A DNA stretch of 20,819 bases, from positions 1 through 20,819 of IMG/VR virus record IMGVR_UViG_3300020411_001839; one strand, 5' to 3'. Numbering within the stretch: position 1 is the first letter of the stretch; every line of letters starts with the position of its first letter. The translations under genes were made by a program, and so were the position numbers. This document shows positions 1 to 6,966 of the stretch, one piece after another. The notes beneath the pieces are model-generated. The model ran no database searches, was not told the origin of the DNA, and saw only the letters and a program-made list of their open reading frames with translations. Origin of the DNA: a virus.

Positions 1-406
1 CTCTCACCCAGTCGACTTACAGTTCTCATGCTGCGACAGTTTCCTTTGTAGTGTGGACATGGGATAAAGGCAATAAACCCACGACACCTATCGTAAGCCG
101 TTCCTAAGACCTACTAAGCAGTATCTTCTCTTTCTTCGTTCGCCGTCTCAACAGCCGTCACCTTGACATCATTGCCTACGTTGGTGGAGACTAGCGGAAG
201 GTTTGTCCGTTCCCTCTATTTTCTGATGGTCATCAATACACCATTGGACTATCCTTTAATAGAGTTGGGAAATTTGGTAACCCCCTCAGACCTGAATAGA
301 ATCAAACGTGTTCTTAACACAGGCTCTTTTACAGAAGGGCTAACCAGTCGGGGAGTCAGTGACCTCATTGTCACAGGGGAATTTCTCTTCCCACCCAACA
401 TAAATA
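1..406. other. Gene-free stretch downstream of a leftward promoter
   Basis: No convincing gene was found here on either strand. All three minus-strand frames are broken by stops every 30 to 40 codons or less. The best plus-strand frame needs a TTG start at 163 with no Shine-Dalgarno sequence and resembles nothing I know. The stretch lies directly downstream of the minus-strand promoter at 407-435, so it should be transcribed leftward. Three short inverted repeats occur early in that transcript: 377-381 with 388-392, 359-363 with 370-374, and 308-312 with 316-320, each a 5-bp stem. It may be an untranslated leader, a non-coding RNA or a decayed gene. No tRNA-like T-arm was seen. Confidence 0.5.
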
Positions 407-435
407 AGTATACACTACCTTGAGCGATTTGTCAA
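407..435 (-). promoter_or_regulatory. Sigma70-type promoter, leftward
   Basis: Read on the minus strand, a perfect TTGACA -35 box (430-435) is followed after 17 bp by TATACT (407-412). The predicted start is near 400. The flank is shared with the promoter at 17268-17296: both have TTCACTTGACA, then A or T, then ATCGCT, then 9 variable bases before GTATACT. This is one of four such promoters in the window, all on the minus strand. It has no obvious gene immediately downstream. Confidence 0.85.
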
Positions 436-447
436 GTGAAATATACT
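420..447 (+). promoter_or_regulatory. Possible rightward promoter for the nitroreductase gene
   Basis: On the plus strand TATACT (442-447) follows TTGAGC (420-425) after 16 bp. The -10 is good and the -35 matches at four of six positions. Transcription would start near 454, only two or three bases before the ATG at 457, giving a nearly leaderless mRNA. That agrees with the absence of a Shine-Dalgarno sequence before this ATG. The elements interleave with the opposite promoter at 407-435, so the two could exclude each other. Confidence 0.4.
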
Positions 448-456
448 AAATAATGT

Positions 457-1095
457 ATGAATATTGAAAAAAGTTCGTTATATGCTGGGCACTGTCAACG
501 CAACTGGGACCACACAAGGTTTATTCCAGATGCGGATATTGAGACAATAACCAACGTTGCTATGAACATGCCTACCAAACAGAATGTCCTTCAGTATGAA
601 CTCATTGTTGTCAAAGACAGAGAGAAGATAGAAGACCTCTTCGAAATAGCCGTCAGTGTACAGGATGATGTAATGTCTGGTGGTACAGTGTTTAGAGGCA
701 ATGAGTTTTACAGAAATGGACAAGTCAACGCATCCCTCCTCCTTATCTGGGCCACCACCACTCACCCAGAAATGAAAACTAACCCTGACTGGAAAGACTC
801 TTCTAATACAGACAAAGATAGTAAATGTGTCGGAGTTGGTATTTCAGCTGGTGCTACGGCTCTTGCTAGTAACCACTTAGGATACAGAACAGGTTTTTGT
901 AACTGTTTTGACAATAAGAGAATGCAAAAATTCATCAATGAACATACAGAGTATGGTGAGTTTTTCGTCACCTCATTAGGTATTGGATATCCCTTGGAAG
1001 GTTATGATAGAAACCAGACAGTCGTTGACGATGAGATATTGTATACTTCAGTCATCAAGGCAGACCAGAAAAGAAAAATTGTTACAGTAGTATGA
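457..1095 (+). CDS. Nitroreductase-family protein
   Basis: This 212-aa protein resembles the FMN-dependent nitroreductase family, which reduces nitro groups, quinones or flavins using NAD(P)H. What I see is the family's general plan: a short N-terminal segment with a Cys-Gln-Arg near residue 13, a helix followed by an Asn/Gln pair and a strand (Tyr-Glu-Leu-Ile-Val-Val, about 47-52), a central hydrophobic strand (Asn-Ala-Ser-Leu-Leu-Leu-Ile), and a Gly-rich helix with Gly-Tyr-Arg-Thr-Gly, where the family contacts FMN. A closing Leu-Gly-Ile-Gly-Tyr-Pro strand follows. The length is normal for the family. It overlaps the next gene by ATGA. Such genes occur in T4-like cyanophages, where the substrate is unknown. 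The family call is fairly safe; catalytic competence is not shown. Confidence 0.75.
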   Translation: MNIEKSSLYAGHCQRNWDHTRFIPDADIETITNVAMNMPTKQNVLQYELIVVKDREKIEDLFEIAVSVQDDVMSGGTVFRGNEFYRNGQVNASLLLIWATTTHPEMKTNPDWKDSSNTDKDSKCVGVGISAGATALASNHLGYRTGFCNCFDNKRMQKFINEHTEYGEFFVTSLGIGYPLEGYDRNQTVVDDEILYTSVIKADQKRKIVTVV

Positions 1096-1676
1096 ATGTT
1101 TGTCCGTCACAGAATATTACAAAGTCTCATTTAAAAATATTCCAAAATGAGAAACCTCTTGCCGTCAATACGATACCTAAACGAATAACTAGAAGATGTG
1201 GCGAGTTTGAACCTTATACGGACTGGTCTCTTGATGAGATCAACTATTTAGATTTCAAACTCACAAAACAAGGATATCATCTTGACATTCTTCGTGAGTA
1301 TCTATCTTCTGGCACAACAATAAAGATGCTACACTTGTGTCATTTTTTTGACTATTTGAACTCAAACTTATTTTTGTATTGGGATGTGGTTCTAGAGATA
1401 TTGAATAAACCACCAAACAGAGTCGTACACCTTGAACTATTTAATATTGACTATTATGCTAAAACGACTCATGAGGAGAATGTGAAATACTTGAATCAAC
1501 TCAACTTTGAGAACTTCTATCAAGTCGACTACCATCACGTATTGTCTGACAGTCAAGCCCTTCACTATTCAATATATACAAAAGAGCTTGACCATCGTTA
1601 TACATATCCTAATCAGTACATGGGTGTACAAGACATAGGTATCTTGTATGACCCTGAGGCGGATAGACTTAGTTAA
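1092..1676 (+). CDS. Hypothetical protein, coupled to nitroreductase
   Basis: This 194-aa protein matches no family I recognise. It is rich in Tyr, His, Asp and Asn, has no signal peptide or membrane segment, and has scattered Cys residues without a CxxC pair. Its ATG sits in the ATGA overlap with the nitroreductase stop, so the two are probably translated together from one rightward transcript. Its own stop (1674-1676) lies within the convergent gene on the other strand, an 8-bp tail-to-tail overlap with no terminator between them. One of only three GATC sites in the window lies here (1238-1241). It could be a substrate-specific partner of the nitroreductase, but that is only a guess from position. 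Confidence 0.7.
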   Translation: MNVCPSQNITKSHLKIFQNEKPLAVNTIPKRITRRCGEFEPYTDWSLDEINYLDFKLTKQGYHLDILREYLSSGTTIKMLHLCHFFDYLNSNLFLYWDVVLEILNKPPNRVVHLELFNIDYYAKTTHEENVKYLNQLNFENFYQVDYHHVLSDSQALHYSIYTKELDHRYTYPNQYMGVQDIGILYDPEADRLS

Positions 1677-2727
1677 TTGGAAACTTAGAAGTTACTCCAT
1701 CAACGTAGTACATCATAGTCTCAATTTCAGGTCGTTTGATGACACCGGCATCGATAGTAGAGCCGTCTTGTTTGGTGACTCCTTGTGAGAAAGGATACCA
1801 AGTGTCAAGTTCATCATTTACCCAATTCATCTTGATAGTCTCAACTTTGTTGACTACCTCGCCTGGGACGTTCTTACCCCAAGGAGAAAGACCGACACAG
1901 TTTGTCTCAATACCCCAGTTCCATCGATTACCAGAGGTGAGTTTACCCTCAGCCGCAAGATCAGCGATGTGTTTGTAGAGTACGTTCCAGTTGAACATCA
2001 TACCAGTGATGTAACTGTTAGGTCCAAACTGTCCCATAGGTGCATCATTACCCATACTCCAAACACCTTCTCTCTGTTCAGCGAGAGTGACCACACTTGG
2101 TGAGTCAGTGGTTGTGAAGAGAACGTCATTACCTTGGTCGGCTAATACCTTGGCCGCATCCATATCTTTGGGTGGGTCAAACCAAGAGTTAATCCATACT
2201 ACTGATACTTCTACGTCTGGGTTGACAGACTTTGCACCAATAGTCAGGGCGTTAATGTTACGAATGATTTCAGGAATGGGATGTGAACCGACAACCCCAA
2301 TCTTATTTGTCTTGGTCATCATACCCGCGGCGATACCTGTCAGGTAACGAGCCTGGAATGAGTGACAGACATAGTTATCCATATTTTTTGAACCCTTGTA
2401 TCCAGTAGCGTGTAAAAAGAAAGTCTTCTTCCTAGACTTTGACGCTCTGAGCATGGGTTCCATGTATCCAAAGGACGTACCAAAAACTAGGTCGTGCTTC
2501 CGAGCCAGTTTCTTGAATACACGTTCTGAGTCTGCCTCTGCTACAGACTCCACTCCCTCTACCTTGTATCCATGTTTGGTGAGAGACTGGAAACCTTGGT
2601 CGTGACGCATGGACCATCCCCCATCGTTCTTTGGACCGACCAGTACATAACCAATTGACAACTTGTCCTTTGCCAAAGCTCCAAATGCAAAGAACATTGA
2701 AATAATTAATAATGATATACGTTTCAT
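1669..2727 (-). CDS. BMP-family (Med/PnrA-like) ABC transporter substrate-binding protein
   Basis: This 352-aa protein looks like a periplasmic binding protein of the basic membrane protein family. Characterised members, such as Treponema PnrA, bind nucleosides and hand them to an ABC permease. Residues 1-19 form a clean Sec signal peptide ending Ala-Leu-Ala. The mature start (Gly-Tyr-Val-Leu-Val-Gly-Pro, then Asp-Gly-Gly-Trp and His-Asp-Gln-Gly) is the family's hallmark. A His-Ala-Thr-Gly-Tyr segment, Pro-Ile-Pro-Glu-Ile-Ile-Arg and Trp-Phe-Asp-Pro follow in family order. Remembered relatives are mostly alphaproteobacterial. The length is complete. The SD (AAAGG) lies in the 3' end of the lipoprotein gene one base upstream, so translation is coupled. 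No permease or ATPase genes are nearby, so it would have to use a host transporter. It is probably an auxiliary metabolic gene acquired from a host. Confidence 0.88.
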   Translation of the reverse strand: MKRISLLIISMFFAFGALAKDKLSIGYVLVGPKNDGGWSMRHDQGFQSLTKHGYKVEGVESVAEADSERVFKKLARKHDLVFGTSFGYMEPMLRASKSRKKTFFLHATGYKGSKNMDNYVCHSFQARYLTGIAAGMMTKTNKIGVVGSHPIPEIIRNINALTIGAKSVNPDVEVSVVWINSWFDPPKDMDAAKVLADQGNDVLFTTTDSPSVVTLAEQREGVWSMGNDAPMGQFGPNSYITGMMFNWNVLYKHIADLAAEGKLTSGNRWNWGIETNCVGLSPWGKNVPGEVVNKVETIKMNWVNDELDTWYPFSQGVTKQDGSTIDAGVIKRPEIETMMYYVDGVTSKFPIN

Positions 2728-2728
2728 T

Positions 2729-3577
2729 TTACCTTTCGAAAATGATGGTTAGTGTTTGGGAATGTGCACGACATTCATTGCCGACACCACCCCAGTTTGA
2801 GTTCCCTATCAAGGGACGCACAGTCCAGGCCTTTGTGGTACAGGAACAATCACCAGTGCTTCCAACTGCGATTGACCGACCACCACCACACTGTCCTATC
2901 CTCCAAGTTTTTCCATTACAGGAGAACACTGCATCGTTCTCGGCTTTATACCCTGTAATGACTTGTGAGGCATTGTCACAGGAAGTGAGGTTGTCTGGAT
3001 TGCCTAATGAGACTTTTGACCAGTTATCGGAAACTGATATGTTGTCCCAGAAGTTTTTATATTTCGTAATGATATCTTGTGTGGGTCTTGTGTTTCTGAT
3101 GAAGTCATCTGACCACGTGACGTTATCACCAGTGAGTGTGATTTCTTCTGTTGTCGTATTATCCGTTGTGTTATCTTGTGTAGTTTCAAAGATAGGATGA
3201 TTAGTATTGAAATGAACAGGAATACTAACAGTGATGGTATTTGGGCTTGAACTTGTGACAACAAAATTTGTGGAAAATCCATCTCCGTATAGCTCGGGAT
3301 GTGGGTCAATGTAGGACTCATAATCAATGTATATTGAGGTGTCAAGAGGTACAGTGACATACGCCGAACCATTTACCAGTTCGGCGGTGTCCCATACCAG
3401 AGTGTCTTGTTTTACTCTGACTATTTCTTTTGTTGGGGCTGGATAAGATACACTTGTCTTGGCGGCTCTAGGTGTTCCATATTTAATTGTTACTGTCTTC
3501 GGCTCTGACTTCTGTTCCGCACAACCCATCATCAGCAGAAGCAATCCTATCACGCAACTTCTCAGCATATCGGACAT
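2729..3577 (-). CDS. Putative lipoprotein with Cys-rich C-terminus
   Basis: This is a 282-aa envelope protein of unknown role. The N-terminus has a hydrophobic run ending in the lipobox Leu-Met-Met-Gly-Cys (Cys19), so it should be lipidated and anchored. A Thr/Asn/Asp-rich middle (about 60-160) is typical of exported beta-rich or spacer segments. The last 90 residues carry several Cys and Gly-rich turns (Cys-Gly-Gly-Gly-Arg-Ser, Gly-Asn-Ser-Asn-Trp-Gly-Gly), suggesting a disulphide-bonded domain. The start is either the ATG at 3577 or the one at 3568. Both overlap the upstream gene by about 90 nt, and the overlap encodes the signal peptide. Next downstream is the BMP gene, two bases away. An envelope role such as superinfection exclusion or receptor masking is possible but unsupported by similarity. 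Confidence 0.75.
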   Translation of the reverse strand: MSDMLRSCVIGLLLLMMGCAEQKSEPKTVTIKYGTPRAAKTSVSYPAPTKEIVRVKQDTLVWDTAELVNGSAYVTVPLDTSIYIDYESYIDPHPELYGDGFSTNFVVTSSSPNTITVSIPVHFNTNHPIFETTQDNTTDNTTTEEITLTGDNVTWSDDFIRNTRPTQDIITKYKNFWDNISVSDNWSKVSLGNPDNLTSCDNASQVITGYKAENDAVFSCNGKTWRIGQCGGGRSIAVGSTGDCSCTTKAWTVRPLIGNSNWGGVGNECRAHSQTLTIIFER

Positions 3578-3839
3578 CTGTATCTTCGAGAAACTCCTTA
3601 ATGGCTATGACCATTTCCGTTTTATCACGAAACGTCATATGTTGGAACCCATCTGGAAATTTCTCTTCTAACCAGACATCCACGTGTGAATACTCAGGGA
3701 GTGGTAACTCCCTTCTTGGTACATTAGGTTGTTCATCCAAAGACCACCAACAAGCCAACAACTCTTCGTTGATGTCTTCAGTCAAACTAGAACACCAGAA
3801 GATGTACCAGTTTGAAAATGACCACCTGAAATAGGACAT
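3483..3839 (-). CDS. Hypothetical protein, aromatic-rich N-terminus
   Basis: This 118-aa protein is of unknown function. The first 16 residues are strikingly aromatic (Tyr-Phe-Arg-Trp-Ser-Phe, then Trp-Tyr-Ile-Phe-Trp-Cys), and a second Trp pair lies near residue 31. The rest is acidic and probably helical. There is no signal peptide or recognised motif. I have a vague memory of similar N-termini in unannotated marine phage proteins, which is not evidence of function. The ATG overlaps the bS21 stop (TAATG), so it is co-translated with the ribosomal protein gene. Its 3' end overlaps the lipoprotein gene by 95 nt; either the C-terminal tail is dispensable or both frames are truly used. Confidence 0.65.
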   Translation of the reverse strand: MSYFRWSFSNWYIFWCSSLTEDINEELLACWWSLDEQPNVPRRELPLPEYSHVDVWLEEKFPDGFQHMTFRDKTEMVIAIKEFLEDTDVRYAEKLRDRIASADDGLCGTEVRAEDSNN

Positions 3840-4087
3840 TACCGCCTATTCCACTCTTCTTGCTCTGCCCAATATTGTTGTATTACATTCAACTCGTCCT
3901 TACGTCTTTGAGCCTCAGCCTTTTTACGTTTGAGGTTTCTTGCCAAGGATGGTTGAATATAATACCTTCTGTCCTTTACACCTTTGATAATACCCTCAGC
4001 GGTGACCTTAGACTTGAACTTGGACAGAGCCTTGTTTACATTTCCGTACTCCACTTTGACGGAGATACGTGTTACATTTCTACTCAT
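3839..4087 (-). CDS. rpsU: Ribosomal protein bS21 homologue
   Basis: This 82-aa basic protein matches small-subunit ribosomal protein bS21. Seen features are the opening strand (Val-Lys-Val-Glu-Tyr-Gly-Asn-Val), then a helix with Ala-Leu-Ser-Lys-Phe-Lys, a Gly-Ile-Ile-Lys-Gly-Val-Lys segment, the paired Arg-Arg-Tyr-Tyr and Pro-Ser motif, and a Lys/Arg-rich helical tail. Length and order agree with bacterial bS21 (about 70 aa) plus a short acidic and aromatic C-terminal extension. In bacteria bS21 sits near the anti-Shine-Dalgarno end of 16S rRNA and helps select mRNA starts. bS21 genes are known from marine phages, where exchange with the host copy is proposed to bias translation. The gene overlaps both neighbours (ATGA upstream, TAATG downstream). 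Confidence 0.9.
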   Translation of the reverse strand: MSRNVTRISVKVEYGNVNKALSKFKSKVTAEGIIKGVKDRRYYIQPSLARNLKRKKAEAQRRKDELNVIQQYWAEQEEWNRR

Positions 4088-4713
4088 ATTAAATTTGGGT
4101 TTGGTATTTTTAAAGATTGTCTACAGGCGTCTATGATAGAACCTGCCTCTGGTTTCCCTTCACTCTTGGGAGACCTTAGTATGTAGTATGCTTTTCTAAG
4201 TTTTGGTAACCAGTACGATGCAAAATCGTCATCTCCGTCTTTGGGTTTGACATCACTGACTCTTGCTATCTGTACACGTAGTCTCTCAAGTTTATTCTTG
4301 TCTTTCCAATTAGCGAATGTCGATACTATTCTTGAAAGATAGTCTTCATCCTTATTGAGAATGAACTTGGCCACCTTGAGATGTCCAGAGGTTGTCCAGT
4401 CTGAGAAGTCTATCTCAGCTCCAACATTCTCTTCTATCTGCGGTGGTCTTTGTGCTTCCATCATCTTTCTTCTTTTCTTTTCAGCGGCCAGTCTGAACCT
4501 CACTTGTTTTGGTATTGGACTGGAACCTACACCGACAACATAGTATGCCTTACCCCACATATCTTTTGGATGTGACTTTGATTCCTTTGGAACCTTGAAA
4601 GTCTCTCCTGTGTAGTACATCGGGTTGTCTTCAGGGAGTTTCTGTCCTCTCTCCTTCTGGACAAATGCTTTGTATTGTGGTGTGTTCTCGCTTCGTTCAT
4701 ATAATCTTTCCAT
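4084..4713 (-). CDS. Hypothetical protein
   Basis: This 209-aa charged protein shows no family I recognise. It has a basic helical segment around residues 72-87 (many Lys/Arg and Met), a middle acidic stretch, and a Lys-rich C-terminus. There is no signal peptide, transmembrane segment or Cys pair. Its ATG overlaps the stop of the HExxH gene (TAATG) and its stop overlaps the bS21 start (ATGA). Its place in a packed block with a putative capsid-targeted kinase-phosphatase and protease allows a virion-associated role. That is inference from position only. Confidence 0.7.
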   Translation of the reverse strand: MERLYERSENTPQYKAFVQKERGQKLPEDNPMYYTGETFKVPKESKSHPKDMWGKAYYVVGVGSSPIPKQVRFRLAAEKKRRKMMEAQRPPQIEENVGAEIDFSDWTTSGHLKVAKFILNKDEDYLSRIVSTFANWKDKNKLERLRVQIARVSDVKPKDGDDDFASYWLPKLRKAYYILRSPKSEGKPEAGSIIDACRQSLKIPNPNLI

Positions 4714-5456
4714 TATCTACCTATCTCTGTTCCGAACTTCTTCAGAGCGAGTTGATATCTTTTCTTATCATGTTGTTTCAAGACCTTAAAGAACTCACTC
4801 TGTGAAGTATAGTCTTTAATTTTAGAGGGAGTGTAGGGTCTTTGTACCCTAGCCTGAAACTCCCCAACTTCACTACGAATCGTTGGGTCAAACTCTTGAG
4901 GTGATAAGAAGTATGCCTTCTTGGACTTTCCTTTTGGTCCTTGGTTCTGCTTTTGGTGTTTGTACGCAAGAGAGATGTCCTGAACATAATGCATCAGTTC
5001 GTGTTTGACATCGTTCTCGATAATCGAGCACATCTTCACCAGTTCTACTTCCAAGTCTGACTCATCATCCACCACGCCGAGAACCTCTTCGACATAAGTG
5101 GCAAGGTATATAGTCACCATCCAGTTCTCAGGGTCATAGTCAGCTCTGTCTCTGGAGTTCTGTAGAGTTACATTCAGTCTCAGATAATCTGGGTCATCGT
5201 CTATTTCATCATGTTGATATTGTTTTGGTAGGTCAAGATGAGGTGATGCGTATTTGTAGTGGTTATCTTGTTGTTGTCTAGAAGGAACCTTCACGTGGAA
5301 TTGTTGTGCAACCTTCTTGATAATCTGTTTGGACTTACGTGAGTTCCAGTCTACCGATACACGTTTGAGTGCATGTCCCAGTGCAAAGGCACGAAAGTTC
5401 TTGTAGATGTTCGGTGGTGCCTTGATGAGACCTTCGAACAGTCCAAAAGGTTTCAC
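4713..5456 (-). CDS. Putative zincin-like metallopeptidase (HExxH)
   Basis: This 247-aa protein has a His-Glu-Leu-Met-His motif (residues 152-156) inside a helix, preceded by Asn-Asp-Val-Lys and followed by Tyr-Val-Gln-Asp. That is the zinc-binding and catalytic helix of zincin proteases. A conserved-looking Glu-rich segment about 40 residues later (Arg-Ser-Glu-Val-Gly-Glu-Phe) could supply the third zinc ligand of the gluzincin type. Upstream strands (residues 113-125) fit a zincin beta-sheet. The start is GTG in a GTGA overlap with the upstream kinase-phosphatase stop. No signal peptide is seen, so it works in the cytoplasm or the virion. The N-terminus Met-Lys-Pro-Phe-Gly-Leu-Phe-Glu-Gly resembles a T4 capsid-targeting peptide with an LxE/G cleavage site. 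The protease fold is likely; the substrate is unknown. Confidence 0.6.
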   Translation of the reverse strand: MKPFGLFEGLIKAPPNIYKNFRAFALGHALKRVSVDWNSRKSKQIIKKVAQQFHVKVPSRQQQDNHYKYASPHLDLPKQYQHDEIDDDPDYLRLNVTLQNSRDRADYDPENWMVTIYLATYVEEVLGVVDDESDLEVELVKMCSIIENDVKHELMHYVQDISLAYKHQKQNQGPKGKSKKAYFLSPQEFDPTIRSEVGEFQARVQRPYTPSKIKDYTSQSEFFKVLKQHDKKRYQLALKKFGTEIGR

Positions 5457-6703
5457 TTGAATCCAATTTTCTTGAGTTGTGCGATAGTCTTCGCTGCCGA
5501 TGTGTGGTGAATACCAATACCACCCTTGTCTCTGAAGGCCTTGATATTCTTCATGTGGTCATCGATGAGAATGTTTGGTCTTCCGTCTTTCCCATCTTTG
5601 GCGAAGTTTGCCTTGTTGATACGTTGGACAGTGTACACTCTACTTCTGTCTACGTTAAAGTTTTTCTTCATCCACTTTGTTTTGTCTTTGGGTGCTCTGG
5701 CTGAGATAGGACCACGGCCTGGTCTTGGGACTGCAGTCAACATATGTGGTTGGTACTTACCGATAAACTTCCAGAGTTGGTCAGCGTCAGGCATCTTGGG
5801 TAACTGGGCGAACATATCTTCTGGTAGACTGTCCCAGTCATCATCAGTGAACTTGTGACCAAGATGTTTTTGAGTGAATCCAACAAAGTCAGCTACGACT
5901 CCGTCCATGTCACAATAGATGTGTGGACTGTCAAACTCCGTGATGTATTCTCTCTCCTCTTTACCAGTCCAGTGGTGTAGGTTACTCATGAAATCGTCTG
6001 AGTTCATCAGTTTGTCAGCCGCGTCCTCTTTCGCTTTCTTCTCTGCCTTTATCCACGCCTGACCGATAGGGTTACCTACTTCTTTTTTAGAAGCCTTTGC
6101 AATGAGTTTGTATACTTTACCAAGTATCTGTTTGGATACCTCTTCTGGTTGGTCATCGTTGTCTACAATAACCAGTCTTTGACCGAACATTCTCTTATAG
6201 TTGCCTAGTTGAGACTGTACCTCATTCCACATATCCTCAACGACTTTATCTTTAAGTCTTCTTGCCCTCATTCTATTTCTCTGTAGGGCTGTTTCCAGTT
6301 TGGTATTTACGAATATCATGAAACAGTCGTAACCAAGTTTCTCAAACTTCAGTTTAGACTTTTGTATCTTTCCAGAGTCTTTACCTGTTCCGTCAACGAT
6401 GATACCCAGTCTACCTCTCAACCATATTTCGGTCTTCTTGTTGGTCAGTCGTTTTGCGTCAGCTCGTATCTCCTGTGACTTCTCCCAGTCGGCATCTGAA
6501 AACTTTGTGAAGTCTAGACCAACGGACTTGGATAGTTTGAGTTCATAGATTTCGTCTGAGTTGGACACCTTGTATCCCAGACCACCAGTCACATTTGACT
6601 GGACATATGACTTACCTGAGCCTGGTCCGCCTGCCATGAAGATACACTTCAGTACGGATGGGTCATAGACGCCCTCATTGAGGACTTGCATGAAGTTTTT
6701 CAT
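5453..6703 (-). CDS. P-loop kinase fused to HAD-type phosphatase
   Basis: This 416-aa fusion has an N-terminal P-loop (Gly-Gly-Pro-Gly-Ser-Gly-Lys-Ser, residues 25-32) of the zeta toxin or polynucleotide kinase type. A second strand ends Ile-Val-Asp-Gly-Thr-Gly near 105, and an Arg-rich lid lies around 142-149. A charged linker (about 205-255) leads to a HAD domain: motif I Asp-Met-Asp-Gly-Val-Val-Ala-Asp-Phe (265-273), a possible motif II Thr323, and a motif IV Asp-Asp pair (381-382) followed by Asn-Ile-Lys-Ala. The HAD part looks closest to 5'(3')-deoxyribonucleotidases. T4 Pnkp has the same kinase-then-phosphatase order in 301 aa. A repair role on RNA or DNA ends is therefore plausible, but nucleotide metabolism is possible too. 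An AAGGA SD precedes the ATG, which overlaps the cupin stop (ATGA). Confidence 0.82.
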   Translation of the reverse strand: MKNFMQVLNEGVYDPSVLKCIFMAGGPGSGKSYVQSNVTGGLGYKVSNSDEIYELKLSKSVGLDFTKFSDADWEKSQEIRADAKRLTNKKTEIWLRGRLGIIVDGTGKDSGKIQKSKLKFEKLGYDCFMIFVNTKLETALQRNRMRARRLKDKVVEDMWNEVQSQLGNYKRMFGQRLVIVDNDDQPEEVSKQILGKVYKLIAKASKKEVGNPIGQAWIKAEKKAKEDAADKLMNSDDFMSNLHHWTGKEEREYITEFDSPHIYCDMDGVVADFVGFTQKHLGHKFTDDDWDSLPEDMFAQLPKMPDADQLWKFIGKYQPHMLTAVPRPGRGPISARAPKDKTKWMKKNFNVDRSRVYTVQRINKANFAKDGKDGRPNILIDDHMKNIKAFRDKGGIGIHHTSAAKTIAQLKKIGFK

Positions 6704-6966
6704 TCGTGAATCCTTATTACCAAGTCTTGTGTTCCCTTGATGACTCTATGATAAGTCTCCTTCGGAACATAGACCATTTCTCCGTTCTCTAATTTTTGAG
6801 GTAGTTCATCATCCATCTGGTATGACCATCCACCAGCCTTAATCACCTCAACTACTCTATCGTTGTGGTCCCTGTGCCATATAAGTTCTGAGTCAGGTGC
6901 GGTCACAGGGAAAGTCCGAATGTCACCCTCTTCAATGTATGGGTTACCAGTAGAAGTTTCCACCAC
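6700..6966 (-). CDS. Small cupin-fold protein
   Basis: This 88-aa protein fits a single cupin barrel. Seen features are Trp-His-Arg-Asp-His near residue 30, Glu40 and the alternating strand around it, a Gly-Trp-Ser-Tyr-Gln turn, then Gly-Glu-Met-Val-Tyr-Val-Pro and Tyr-His-Arg-Val-Ile-Lys-Gly (second cupin motif, G-x5-P-x4-H-like). The His and Glu residues could bind a metal, but one canonical ligand is uncertain. Similar small cupins occur in T4-like cyanophages with no known substrate. The start is GTG at 6966 or at the next codon, overlapping the multi-module gene by 23 nt. The ATGA overlap at the other end couples it to the kinase-phosphatase. Confidence 0.7.
   Translation of the reverse strand: MVETSTGNPYIEEGDIRTFPVTAPDSELIWHRDHNDRVVEVIKAGGWSYQMDDELPQKLENGEMVYVPKETYHRVIKGTQDLVIRIHE

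Noticed and set aside
163-423. Plus-strand frame of 86 codons
   Set aside because: It needs a TTG start without SD, lies on the strand opposite to a strong promoter and has no family resemblance.
3362-3386. 8-bp inverted repeat in the lipoprotein gene
   Set aside because: It lies mid-gene with no related site elsewhere and is probably a codon-level coincidence.
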